Source of the DNA: Pseudoalteromonas rhizosphaerae
GTDB lineage: Bacteria; Pseudomonadota; Gammaproteobacteria; Enterobacterales; Alteromonadaceae
Direction of reading: 5' to 3'
NCBI RefSeq assembly: GCF_902498845.1
Contig: NZ_CABVLM010000017.1
Span: forward strand, 27,226 to 91,225
Length of the DNA stretch: 64,000 nt
Under the pieces are notes generated by a model that made no database searches, was not told where the DNA came from, and saw nothing but the letters and a program-made list of their open reading frames with translations. How positions within the stretch are numbered: position 1 is the first letter of the stretch; every line of letters begins with the position of its first letter. The position numbers were made by a program, and so were the translations under genes. Shown in pieces: positions 38,101 through 45,908 of the stretch.

Positions 38101-38414
38101 TTGCTGGTATTGTGGTGCGTAACTCGCTTATTTTAGTTGAGTTTATTAATCAAGCTCGCGGGCAAGGGATGGCAATAAAAGCGGCATTGATTGCCGCAGG
38201 CACAACGCGGATGCGACCAGTACTACTGACTGCGGGCACAACTTTATTAGGCAACTTAGTGATTACGTTAGACCCCGTATTTAGTGGTCTTGCTATTGCT
38301 ATTATTTTTGGCATTGTGGCATCAACATTGTTTTCGTTGTTTGTGGTGCCGTTAGTTTATTATTTAGTGTTTGCGAACACACAAACAACCGAGGATGAAG
38401 CTCATGCAAGGTAA
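35127..38414 (+). CDS. RND efflux permease (AcrB/HAE-like)
   Basis: A 1095-residue, 12-helix inner-membrane pump. It shows the RND layout: TM1 at ~15-33, a large periplasmic loop, TM2-6 (~330-540), a second loop and TM7-12. REEEPQIVVPMLDIYV, SLVFAVFTVVIFVGVFLGWR, LLVDDPITGIDNI (acidic proton-relay residues in TM4) and the late TTLLGNLVITLDPVFSGLA are visible. I use ATG 35127 behind AAGGAAT. Its genes run permease then adaptor, the reverse of the usual acrAB order, and there is no outer-membrane channel gene. Co-transcription with the sulfur-sensor gene hints at export of a reactive-sulfur-related or antibiotic compound. Confidence 0.9.
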   Translation: MDKLDSAVKNSLNGRIPIIIFVMAVLLGIMALQQTPREEEPQIVVPMLDIYVSAPNIEAPEVARLVTQPLEKLLAQLRGVEHIYSTTQSNGTVVTLRFTVGHDREQAILDTYAKLYSYQHTMASFISSWQVRPVEVNDVPIVMLGLFSKDPKLYNDYELTRFANEIANSLQRIENTSEVKVIAGRKRTLTVNLDATALAAHQTTLSDVYYALSVSNQLSQVGSVVNAEQQIMLQAGDVLRTKAAIEQLVVNVINGKSVYLKDIAKVLDGPSEPENYQWLAQSDTTQEHPLVTLSVAKKAGTNAVAVANDVHAMMADLKTNFLPSQIDYTILRDYGQTANEKVNNLTSSLVFAVFTVVIFVGVFLGWRAAIVVGLAVPICYGITLSLDFAFGYTINRVTLFALILSLGLLVDDPITGIDNISRFLQNKDNKKQQIVAAMSEIRGALLMSTLTIMVAFIPLAYITGMMGPYMAPMAFNVPVSVMVSTIVAFFVTPWLAMKLLKQPVVEHNDLTSPKVAIYERLLTPLLASKGRAKLILWATLGLFIISALLPVMRMVPLKLLPFDNKNELQVLIDMPEGTNLEQTTLTARKVQAITWQLSEVSEIAAYVGQPSSMDFNGMVRGYYRREAANLAELRVLLLDKAQREQQSHGVVMRLRKQLEPLAVNGIVIKVVEVPPGPPVFSTLVAEVYRDPFVDTQTHHQAAQQVAQRLKQEPHVVEVDTSIAATAPMQRFITDKAKAALSAVSTQDIANTLTIASAGKNVGVMYVSGETQPVEIKMQLPYQQRNQLAQLLAIQIRGDRELAKSTNEFGLTSAPRPLVALSELGEFHNLNVAKPIMRKDQREVVYVMAELNGRTPAEIIADVNADLNVSSDDFEQTNWLARSFFNNGGTQAWQLPQGTHVTFSGEGEWRITIDVFRDMGIAFAFALTAIFIILRIQTQSASLSLIIMSAIPLTVIGIMPGFWLINQFGERSIAGAPEPVLFTATAMIGMIALAGIVVRNSLILVEFINQARGQGMAIKAALIAAGTTRMRPVLLTAGTTLLGNLVITLDPVFSGLAIAIIFGIVASTLFSLFVVPLVYYLVFANTQTTEDEAHAR

Positions 38415-39465
38415 ATCAAAACTGTTCGGCTCAATCATTGCGTTGTTAGTGATTATTGTTGCCGTGCTTTATATGGCAGGTAGCTTTTCAAATAAACAAG
38501 CCGCAGGAAATAAACCCGTATTAGCAACGACATATGAGGGAAAAGTCGCTACCGTTGAACTGACGGCGATCAAGCGCAGTGAATATGTTCCCGGTACTGT
38601 GATTGCAAAACAAAACACGCAAATTTCGTCACGAGTGATGGCACAAGTGGAACGTTTAAATGTACGTGCTGGTGATAGTGTTGTGCAAGGCGATGTTCTC
38701 ATTACTTTGCAGCAAGACGATTTTAAAGCGCAATTGGCACAAAGTGATGCGCAAATAAAAGCCATTCAAGCGTCACTTACACAAGCTGATAAACAGCTTA
38801 AGCGCGTAACTGACTTATATTCACAAGGGTTGGTATCGGTTAGTGATAATGATGAGGCAAAAGCGAAATTTGATAACTTAACCGCAAGCTTAGCTGTTGC
38901 CAAGCAACAGCAAACCCAAGCACAAGTCGCACTTGAATTTACCCGTATAAAAGCGCCCATTTCTGGAGTTGTTGTAGAGCGGTTAGTTGAACCAGGTGAT
39001 ACCGCAGTGCCTGGTTCACCTTTATTGGCACTTTATAATCCACAACAATTACAGCTTGAATTTAATGTGCGAGAACGTCAGGCAATTAGCCTCACACTGG
39101 GTCAAAGCTTAACGATCAGTTTGCCTTCACTTAATATAACCGCTGTTGCGGTGGTGAGTGAAATTGTTCCGATTGCCGATAGTGCTGCACGTAGCATGTT
39201 AATTCGTTTAGAGTTGCCAACACAATCAAACTTGATGCCTGGTTTATATGCACAGCTTCACTTGCCACTGGATACCGAGCAAGGAATTTTAATTGAGCCA
39301 AGTTGGGTGCATGAGTACGGTCAATTAGCCATGGTATATGTTATTAACGAGCAAAAGATTGAGCGCCGCTTTGTTCGTTTAGGGGAGGTGATTAATGCTA
39401 AACAGCATATTATCGCCGGGCTTAACGCCGGCGACACATTAGCGGTGGATTTTAAACCTAAATGA
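38404..39465 (+). CDS. RND periplasmic adaptor (HlyD/AcrA family)
   Basis: A 353-residue membrane-fusion protein with an N-terminal hydrophobic anchor (~10-25), a split lipoyl/barrel-sandwich domain (RVMAQVERLNVRAGDSVVQGDVL and APISGVVVERLVEPGDTAVPGSPL, each seen in part as VRAGDSVVQGDVL and GVVVERLVEPGDT), a coiled-coil hairpin (~95-150) and a C-terminal beta-barrel. It links the RND permease to an outer-membrane channel encoded elsewhere. ATG 38404 overlaps the permease stop by 11 bases with GAGG upstream; ATG 38395 is an alternative. Its end overlaps the convergent deiodinase-like gene by eight bases. Confidence 0.9.
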   Translation: MQGKSKLFGSIIALLVIIVAVLYMAGSFSNKQAAGNKPVLATTYEGKVATVELTAIKRSEYVPGTVIAKQNTQISSRVMAQVERLNVRAGDSVVQGDVLITLQQDDFKAQLAQSDAQIKAIQASLTQADKQLKRVTDLYSQGLVSVSDNDEAKAKFDNLTASLAVAKQQQTQAQVALEFTRIKAPISGVVVERLVEPGDTAVPGSPLLALYNPQQLQLEFNVRERQAISLTLGQSLTISLPSLNITAVAVVSEIVPIADSAARSMLIRLELPTQSNLMPGLYAQLHLPLDTEQGILIEPSWVHEYGQLAMVYVINEQKIERRFVRLGEVINAKQHIIAGLNAGDTLAVDFKPK

Positions 39466-40135
39466 AGGTCGCAACTTCATCGAGTGATTTTTTCACCAAG
39501 GCATGATTAGGCACAGTAGCATCATCACTTGGGTAACCGACAATGAGCAGCATATAGGGGCGTTCGTTGTCTTTGTCGCGGCCACAAATGTCGGTTAAAA
39601 AGCTCATTGGTTTAGGTGTGTGAGTTAGTGTTGCAAGCCCTGCGCGATGTAATGCTTGAATTAAAAAGCCGGTGGCAATACCGACTGACTCATGCACATA
39701 GTAGTTGGTGTTTTTATCATTAGTATTTAAGCCGCCTTTCTTTTGGCTGAATACGGCAATTAGCCAAGGTGCATGCTCTAAATAAGGTTTGCTGGCATCA
39801 GTGCCTAATGGCTTTAGAGCATCTAACCACTCTTCACCAGCGCGGCCTTCATAAAATGAGCGTTCTAATTTCTCGGCTGCTTCACGAATTTGCTTTTTCA
39901 CATCACTACTATTAATTGCTACAAAATGCCACGGTTGGTGGTTTGCACCACTTGGTGCTGTAGCTGCGGCTTTAATGCAGGTTTGAATAATATCTTTTGG
40001 CACCGGTCGGTCGCTAAAACTACGAATTGTATGACGACGCTGACTGGTCGTTAAAAACTCATTAGCGCGTTCTAGCATCTGTTCATGTGGATATTCAATA
40101 AAGTCTGTAAGTGGTTGGTGGTCATGTTGCTGCAT
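39458..40135 (-). CDS. nitroreductase-family flavoprotein, iodotyrosine deiodinase-like
   Basis: A 225-residue FMN enzyme. RRHTIRSFSDRPVP and TAPSGANHQPWHFV are the nitroreductase FMN-binding parts. Beyond that it aligns gap-free with vertebrate iodotyrosine deiodinase across the active-site lid, keeping Glu91, Tyr95 and Lys116, the counterparts of human Glu157, Tyr161 and Lys182 that hold the amino-acid part of the halotyrosine. The ending GYPSDDATVP also matches that group. It may reductively dehalogenate halotyrosines, which marine bacteria meet in algae and sponges; other quinone or nitro substrates remain possible. Confidence 0.85.
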   Translation of the reverse strand: MQQHDHQPLTDFIEYPHEQMLERANEFLTTSQRRHTIRSFSDRPVPKDIIQTCIKAAATAPSGANHQPWHFVAINSSDVKKQIREAAEKLERSFYEGRAGEEWLDALKPLGTDASKPYLEHAPWLIAVFSQKKGGLNTNDKNTNYYVHESVGIATGFLIQALHRAGLATLTHTPKPMSFLTDICGRDKDNERPYMLLIVGYPSDDATVPNHALVKKSLDEVATFI

Positions 40136-40312
40136 GGCTTTTCGCTTCTTATTAAATGTTGATAACTATTTTTATACCTAGTAGCGAGATCAGGTGCAAG
40201 TAATATTTTGCTTACGTTTTTCTGTTTTCAGATAACAATATTACTTTGTCGGTTTTCATTACCATGGCTAATTTGTGGGTAAAAAAGACAGTGGAAGAGT
40301 AAAAATTAAATT

Positions 40313-40346
40313 ATTTTTTGAGGAATCGTCACTTTCATTCGGTGTA
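40313..40346 (+). promoter_or_regulatory. candidate ECF-sigma promoter of the STN-TonB receptor gene
   Basis: The sequence ATTTTTTGAGG, nine bases, then TTTCATTCGGTGTA ends 40 bases before the receptor start. The same two blocks at identical spacing lie before the hemophilin-like gene (43433-43466). With a FecI-type sigma gene in the same locus, this is a good candidate for its recognition site; the assignment is inference. Confidence 0.6.
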
Positions 40347-40385
40347 TTGCTTAGTTGATACGTAACGAAAAGAAAGGAAGTCGAC

Positions 40386-43385
40386 ATGAAATATTTACCT
40401 AAACCTAAATTACTCACCTTATTGCTCAGTGCCCACCTTGGGATTATTAGTTTGGCAGCGCCAGGGCTGTCATATGCGGCTAAGCCTCATATTCATACTT
40501 TTAATATTCCCGCAGGCAAGCTTGATGATAGTTTAAATCAGCTGGCGATTACCGCAGGTATAGAGTTTCATTTAGATGCTAGTTTGTCGCAAAAAACCCA
40601 AAGCCCTTCATTACAAGGTCGTTATAGTCCTGAGCAGGCTATGAATATTCTACTCTCTAATAGTGGGCTTTATAGTGTGGTTCAAACAGATGGCTCGTAT
40701 CGAATTTTAGCTAAAGCTAGCGAAAATAGAATGATATTAGATACCATCAATGTGGCTACTGGAGATAATTATGGTGTCACTCGTGATGAAGCTGGTAAGC
40801 ATGCAATTTATGATGACGATATATCAACGGTATATACATCAATAGATGAAATAGAGCGATATAAGGGTAAAGATGCTGCTGATTTGTTTAAAGGTATGCT
40901 CAATATTTACAGCGGTGATGCACGAAATGGTGGGGGTGTTGACCCGAGTATTCGCGGGGTACAAGGACCAGGGCGAGTGCCATTATCAATAGACGGTACT
41001 GAGCAAGCAATTACAGTGTGGCGCGGCTATCGCGGCGTTTCAAATCGTAATTATGTTGATTCAAATTTAATTGGCAGTATTAAAGCAATAAAAGGCCCTT
41101 CACTAACTCCAAATGCACATACTTCAGTTGGTGGGGGGGTACAAGTTAGCACTATTAGTGCTAGCGACGTACTGCTTGAAGGGGAAACCAGCGGTGGGGG
41201 TCTTGTAATGGAAAGTAGTAATAATGCCGTTGCTCCTAAGCTGCCGACTTTATTGACTGGGCAGGATTACAGGGAGGTGGAAGGTTTCCCGCAAATGACA
41301 CCTAATTTTGCTTACGGCGACCCTTCTTTATGGAAAGAGATGAGTGGTGATAAAGAAAATAACCCCTTGTCTGGTGAAGACTATGCTTATCGTTTAGCGC
41401 TAGCTACGCGCCAAGATAACTATGAATTACTTGCAGCTTATGCATATCGTAATAAGGGCAACTACTTTAGTGGCACAAAAAAATCAGAGTTTTACAATCA
41501 GCCTAATGACCAAGAGTTTAATATTACTAAAATGAATCCGCGTTCTTTAGCGCACCGTCAACGACCAGGTTATGAAGTGCCAAATACCTCCAGCGAGTTG
41601 GAATCTTTCTTACTCAAAGGTGAATTTAATATTAGTGAAAACCAGCAATTAAACCTCGGTGCACGTATCACTAATGCGCAGTACGGTGAAATTATGGCAA
41701 GTCGAGCTGGTGACATAGGTGAAAATGGTGAAATGGCGCAATGGCCTCTTAGCAAAGTTGAAGCACAAGCCTATAACATTAAATATCAGTGGAACCCGAA
41801 AAGTAAGTTTATTAACGTCACTTCAAACCTCTGGAGCACCCATACCATTAGCAATACTAACTCTGCTGGGGGGTTCCCAAATTACGCTAATGCTATTTGG
41901 GAGTTAGCGGATCCTGATGCAAGCCCAATAATACGTAATACAGCAGTTGCCAATAACCGTGAGAATCGTTTTGGTTTTGATGTAAGTAACCAAATGATGT
42001 TATCGGATGAGTTGGAGCTAACTATGTCAGCGCGTTATCAATATCATAAAATTCGCTCAGAAGATGAATATCGCGGTACAGTCGATGGTTGGAAGCACTG
42101 GCCTCGTGAGGGCAGACGAGAAGAGCTTGAAGGGCAGTTTAATTTTAAATGGATGCCTAGTGAGTCGCTGATACTTTCAGCTGGTGCGAGTTATAAAAGT
42201 TATTGGGCGATTGATGACTTTTTATCAAGCCGAATTGCGGCTGAGGATGAGCGCTTTACGAAAGAGCACTCTGCCGCTGAAGGGGTATATTTAGAGTATA
42301 AAACAGCTTACACAGAAGCGGAACATCAAGAAATAAGGGAGCAAGAGAGAGAGCAGTATAGCGATCTTTTCTTAGGCGATGCTGCAGGCCTTGAAGACTT
42401 TTTAAGCTACCTTGAAGATGTCCGAGAAATGAAAAATAAAGTCAATTTAGAGCCTTGGTTACATAATGGTGAGGGTAAATACCGCAGAGCAAATAATATA
42501 TGTGTTAACGGTGAATTGAATAACGTAGCTAATTATATAGAAGGCAGTTGTCGCCAAGCGGGTGGGCCTGTTAATGAGTACGAGAAGCCAATTGAGGGCG
42601 GTAAAAAAAAGGGCAGCCACTGGGCTCCAGGATTTGCTGCAACTTATTTACTTAATGAACATAGTCGAGTGTACATACGTTATACCGAGGGCATCCGCTT
42701 CCCGAGTATGTTCGAAAGTACTTTAGGCTTCTCGGCTAATAACAACCCTTACACAGATATTAAACCAGAGCATACCTATAATTATGAAACTGCGTTTGTA
42801 CATAACTTTGAACAAGGGGACATTAAATTAACCTACTTTCATCATAAAACAAAAGATGTCATAGAACGCTCAGGTAATTTACTTCGTTTTTATAATATTG
42901 ATAAGCAAACGCTGCAAGGATTTGAGTTTCAAGGCCGCTATGACAATGGTTCGTTTTTTGCTGATTTAAGTTTATCTCACATGACTAAGAATGAAGTCTG
43001 TGATGAAAGCCTTGCAATTACTCAGGACCCTGTCGAGGGCTCTGTTCCTAATTGTGTACATGCTGGTTTTGCAGGTGGTTACTTAAGTGATCAAGCTATT
43101 CCTAATGACTCGGTTAACTTGAGCCTTGGTGGTCGTTATTTCGAAAATTCCTTAGAAACCGGATTACGAAGTGTGTATTTATCAGCCAGTAAAACTGAAG
43201 AAGATCTTGAGCGAGATAAAGCGCTGACTTTTGACGCATACGCAAAGTATATTTGGAGTGAGCGCCTTAACGTTGAGTTAGTAGCCACTAACTTGACTGA
43301 TCTTTATTATATTGACCCACTGGTTCGTTCGAGCGTTCCAGCTCCTGGTAGAACTGTGAAGTTAAAACTACAAATGAACTTTTAA
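40386..43385 (+). CDS. STN-domain TonB-dependent receptor (FecA-like signal transducer), probable heme/hemophore receptor
   Basis: A 999-residue outer-membrane receptor. After a signal peptide (~1-31) it has an STN domain (~36-110: FNIPAGKLDDSLNQLAITAG, SLQGRYSPEQAMNILL), the part that touches FecR-type regulators in the periplasm. Then come a plug (~140-260, YKGKDAADLFKGMLNIYSGD) and a barrel containing an FRAP-free but typical EYTEGIRFPS-like YTEGIRFPSMFES, with LVATNLTDLYY near the end and a terminal NF. The downstream cargo/Slam/sigma/anti-sigma genes make it the receptor of the system. Heme as ligand is inferred by comparison with the Acinetobacter HphR locus. Confidence 0.88.
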   Translation: MKYLPKPKLLTLLLSAHLGIISLAAPGLSYAAKPHIHTFNIPAGKLDDSLNQLAITAGIEFHLDASLSQKTQSPSLQGRYSPEQAMNILLSNSGLYSVVQTDGSYRILAKASENRMILDTINVATGDNYGVTRDEAGKHAIYDDDISTVYTSIDEIERYKGKDAADLFKGMLNIYSGDARNGGGVDPSIRGVQGPGRVPLSIDGTEQAITVWRGYRGVSNRNYVDSNLIGSIKAIKGPSLTPNAHTSVGGGVQVSTISASDVLLEGETSGGGLVMESSNNAVAPKLPTLLTGQDYREVEGFPQMTPNFAYGDPSLWKEMSGDKENNPLSGEDYAYRLALATRQDNYELLAAYAYRNKGNYFSGTKKSEFYNQPNDQEFNITKMNPRSLAHRQRPGYEVPNTSSELESFLLKGEFNISENQQLNLGARITNAQYGEIMASRAGDIGENGEMAQWPLSKVEAQAYNIKYQWNPKSKFINVTSNLWSTHTISNTNSAGGFPNYANAIWELADPDASPIIRNTAVANNRENRFGFDVSNQMMLSDELELTMSARYQYHKIRSEDEYRGTVDGWKHWPREGRREELEGQFNFKWMPSESLILSAGASYKSYWAIDDFLSSRIAAEDERFTKEHSAAEGVYLEYKTAYTEAEHQEIREQEREQYSDLFLGDAAGLEDFLSYLEDVREMKNKVNLEPWLHNGEGKYRRANNICVNGELNNVANYIEGSCRQAGGPVNEYEKPIEGGKKKGSHWAPGFAATYLLNEHSRVYIRYTEGIRFPSMFESTLGFSANNNPYTDIKPEHTYNYETAFVHNFEQGDIKLTYFHHKTKDVIERSGNLLRFYNIDKQTLQGFEFQGRYDNGSFFADLSLSHMTKNEVCDESLAITQDPVEGSVPNCVHAGFAGGYLSDQAIPNDSVNLSLGGRYFENSLETGLRSVYLSASKTEEDLERDKALTFDAYAKYIWSERLNVELVATNLTDLYYIDPLVRSSVPAPGRTVKLKLQMNF

Positions 43386-43408
43386 TTTATTGAATTAGCT
43401 TAAAAAAT

Positions 43409-43449
43409 AAACCCACAAACTAAATAGTTATTATTTTTTGTGGGTTTTT
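43409..43449 (+). terminator. terminator after the TonB receptor gene, overlapping the next promoter
   Basis: AAACCCACAAA pairs with TTTGTGGGTTT and ends in TTTTT. Its right arm includes the first block of the candidate ECF promoter for the next gene (from 43433), so the terminator and promoter elements share DNA. Confidence 0.8.
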
Positions 43450-43466
43450 ATTTTTCGTTCGGTGTA
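43433..43466 (+). promoter_or_regulatory. candidate ECF-sigma promoter of the hemophilin-like gene
   Basis: ATTTTTTGTGG, nine bases, TTTCGTTCGGTGTA: the same 34-base arrangement as upstream of the receptor gene, with one mismatch in each block. It ends 66 bases before the hemophilin-like start codon. Confidence 0.6.
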
Positions 43467-43531
43467 GTTAATGAAAGCACCTTAGTTGTGCTTTTTATTT
43501 CATTGATTTTTTATTTAAAAGGAACTGAAAA

Positions 43532-44242
43532 ATGAACAAATTATTCGCAACACTCGCCGTACTTACAACCACTTTTAGCTTTGCTGCCCATGCAAATTAC
43601 GTAGGTACTCAAAATGACAATACCAATATTGAAGTAGGAGAGTCTACGGTTAATGGTGGTCCTCATGTAGCAGGTCGAGCTGGTATTGGCATTGCGGCAA
43701 TGGGCTCTACTCAACAGAAAGTTGATTTTCAGGCGTTATCAGCTTATGCCCAACCAACTAACGGTATTCACTCTTTAAGCATGGGTCATGGTGGTACTGG
43801 CACATTTAATTTTGCAAAAGTGGGTACTAGCGATGTCTGGTTTGGTGAATGGTCACAAGATTTTAACGGTAATGGCAACGACCGCGCAGTATATTATGTT
43901 GGTAATAATACCAACACGACAGTACCAGTAAGTGGTATAGCTAGTTATGCAGTTAAAGGAGTAAATAAGTTCAGTGGTAATAATCAACTTACAGGCGATT
44001 TTACGGCTGATTTTGGTGCTCAGAAGTTAACAGGTAGCCTAGCTAATTCATCTCTTTCATTAACAGTGAATGCAAACATAACATCATCCACAGCTGCATT
44101 TAATGGTACCTCGTTAGCAAATGGTACTTCTCGGGGTGTAGCTACAGGCCATTTCTTTGGTGCTGATGCTGCGTCACTTGCAGGTATTGCTACCTTTGCT
44201 GATCGTCAATTAGATACTGCGTTTGGTGGAACTAAAAAGTAA
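43532..44242 (+). CDS. secreted hemophilin-like Slam cargo protein (HphA-like)
   Basis: A 236-residue exported protein with a type I signal peptide ending FAAHA and no lipobox, so it is soluble after export. The chain is rich in Gly, Asn, Ser and Thr and predicted all-beta. Its C-terminal ~100 residues (FTADFGAQKLTGSLANSSL, then FNGTSLANGTSRGVATGHFFG and GIATFAD) form the TbpB-like barrel typical of Slam cargos: calycin strands, a GxFFG turn and an alanine-rich close. The N-terminal half has His-bearing GGPHVAG and GIHSLSMGHGG that could bind heme. Encoded right before the Slam gene. Close to Acinetobacter HphA in type; heme binding is inference. Confidence 0.8.
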   Translation: MNKLFATLAVLTTTFSFAAHANYVGTQNDNTNIEVGESTVNGGPHVAGRAGIGIAAMGSTQQKVDFQALSAYAQPTNGIHSLSMGHGGTGTFNFAKVGTSDVWFGEWSQDFNGNGNDRAVYYVGNNTNTTVPVSGIASYAVKGVNKFSGNNQLTGDFTADFGAQKLTGSLANSSLSLTVNANITSSTAAFNGTSLANGTSRGVATGHFFGADAASLAGIATFADRQLDTAFGGTKK

Positions 44243-44258
44243 TCGCAATTATTTAGTT

Positions 44259-44280
44259 GGGGCTAATATTTGGCCCCTTT
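44259..44280 (+). terminator. weak hairpin between cargo and Slam genes (possible attenuator)
   Basis: GGGGC and GCCCC flank a nine-base AT loop and are followed by TTT only. It lies 17 bases after the cargo stop and 24 bases before the Slam start. It may lower Slam expression relative to cargo by partial termination. Confidence 0.45.
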
Positions 44281-44303
44281 AATTGACGCTTTTGAGTATT
44301 ATT

Positions 44304-45800
44304 ATGAACCATCAAAATAAAAGTCATTATTACCGTAATACAGTGCAATTATGGGTAGTAATGTTAGTGTTAAACTCCCCTCTCTTATCTGCATCGACTG
44401 AAACGCGATTACATTTACAGCAACGTATAGAGCAAAATATAAAACAAAATGAGCATTCAATGGTTGCCGATGCGGCGCATGATTCAGCTAAGTCTTCCTC
44501 TTTTACAATTAATGGTCAGCAAATCCAAGTTAATAACAATGTTCATGAATTAGGCCAAGCAGTCTATTTGTTAGTTCAGCATAAACAATGGCCAGCAGCA
44601 CAAGATTTTTTATCTCGCTATGTGGCACTAAAAAATTACGATGTAATGCTAGCTCATTATGCGCAAGGTGCGATTGCTCGATCTGCTGGACGTTTAAACG
44701 AAGCTGAACAGCAACATTTGGCTGTATTAGCTCAGCGACAAGACTTTTTACCTAGTCAATTAGAGTTGGCGCGGGTGTTGTTTGATAATAATAAAAATAC
44801 TGATGCGCTTATATTGTTTGAACATATTGCTGAGCAGTTACCAAATGACAACCCTAAGGTTGACGGTGTGCGCCACACTGTAAATAGTTTTATTGATGCG
44901 CTTAACTATCGTCAAGCTTGGCGGGGGTCTTTTGCGTTAGGGCCAAGTTTTAGCGATAACTTGAATCAGTCATCACAAAGTTATACGTGTTTGCTTTCGC
45001 TGCCGAGCGAAGAGTGTTTAATTGAGCGTGAAACCCCTCAGGCTGTATCGGGAGACGGTGTTGACTTTGATGCAAATATTAGTAAACGATTCGCTTATTC
45101 TGGTCACCACGGATTGAGTTTCCGAGGTCTTGCGTATGGCAGTAATTATCTAAGTAACAGTGAATATAATGAGCACACTGTGATTGCTAATTTAGGTTAT
45201 AGCTATCAAACGGCTTATGAGCAATTTTCAGCGTCTGGGCAATTTAAATACAATGCATTAGGCAATAGTACGCTTTACAGTGCTGCGGGTGTTAAGCTTG
45301 ATTGGCTAACAAACCTGTCGAAAAAACTAAATGTAAAACTTGAGCTTGAAATTGAACAGCAGTCTTATCAACCTCAGCACTATAGTTATCAATCCGGTAC
45401 ACAATTGGCAAATTACAATACCCTTTGGTATCAGCTTAATGAACAATGGTTACTGTTTGGTGGTCTAGATTACAGTAAAAAGAATAACAGTGAACAGGTA
45501 CATGCTTACCAATTATTTTCGAGTAGATTTGGTGTCAATAAGCGCTGGAGTAATGGGGTAGAGACAACTTTCTTTGCATCGCTCAGATCGCGTAAATATG
45601 AACAGTATAGTGCTTTATTGGCGCAAAAGCGTAAAGACCTTGAGCAAAATTACACACTGATTGTAAGCATGCCAAATCTAGCTGTATTTAGTATGACACC
45701 AATTTTTACCTTAAATCATACTGCTGTTAACAGTAATGTAGATTGGCTATATAGTTATGATAAAAACAGTGTCAGTTTAAAGTTTGAGAAAAAGTTTTAA
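44304..45800 (+). CDS. Slam outer-membrane translocon (DUF560, type XI secretion)
   Basis: A 498-residue protein with a signal peptide (~1-31), an N-terminal TPR region (~60-195: VHELGQAVYLLVQHKQWPAA, ARSAGRLNEAEQQHLAVL, LELARVLFDNNKNTDALILF) and a C-terminal barrel (~205-498) beginning at RGSFALGPSFSDNLNQ and ending KFEKKF. This TPR plus 14-strand DUF560 arrangement defines Slam proteins, which move TbpB/hemophilin-type cargo across the outer membrane. I chose ATG 44304 over TTG 44283. The cargo gene lies directly upstream. It is closer to the HsmA-type partner of secreted hemophores than to lipoprotein Slams by context. Confidence 0.87.
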   Translation: MNHQNKSHYYRNTVQLWVVMLVLNSPLLSASTETRLHLQQRIEQNIKQNEHSMVADAAHDSAKSSSFTINGQQIQVNNNVHELGQAVYLLVQHKQWPAAQDFLSRYVALKNYDVMLAHYAQGAIARSAGRLNEAEQQHLAVLAQRQDFLPSQLELARVLFDNNKNTDALILFEHIAEQLPNDNPKVDGVRHTVNSFIDALNYRQAWRGSFALGPSFSDNLNQSSQSYTCLLSLPSEECLIERETPQAVSGDGVDFDANISKRFAYSGHHGLSFRGLAYGSNYLSNSEYNEHTVIANLGYSYQTAYEQFSASGQFKYNALGNSTLYSAAGVKLDWLTNLSKKLNVKLELEIEQQSYQPQHYSYQSGTQLANYNTLWYQLNEQWLLFGGLDYSKKNNSEQVHAYQLFSSRFGVNKRWSNGVETTFFASLRSRKYEQYSALLAQKRKDLEQNYTLIVSMPNLAVFSMTPIFTLNHTAVNSNVDWLYSYDKNSVSLKFEKKF

Positions 45801-45865
45801 AAACTCTCTTTATTCACAAGTTAATGTAAAGGCAAAAGGAGGTTTGCCTTGAATTAACTGCAATT

Positions 45866-45884
45866 AATAAGTATTATCATTCGC
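45866..45884. promoter_or_regulatory. candidate Fur box before the ECF sigma gene
   Basis: Read on the minus strand, GCGAATGATAATACTTATT matches the 19-bp Fur consensus at 14 positions, including an unbroken AATGATAAT core. It ends 24 bases upstream of the sigma-factor start, in the promoter region, as expected for iron-repressed FecI-type genes. Confidence 0.65.
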
Positions 45885-45908
45885 ATTCATTTTTTGGGGT
45901 GATACAGA

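Noticed and set aside
45891..45900. A third copy of the ECF promoter motif before the sigma gene itself
   Set aside because: ATTTTTTGGGG is present at 45889-45899, but the second block TTCGGTGTA is absent and the stretch serves as ribosome site.
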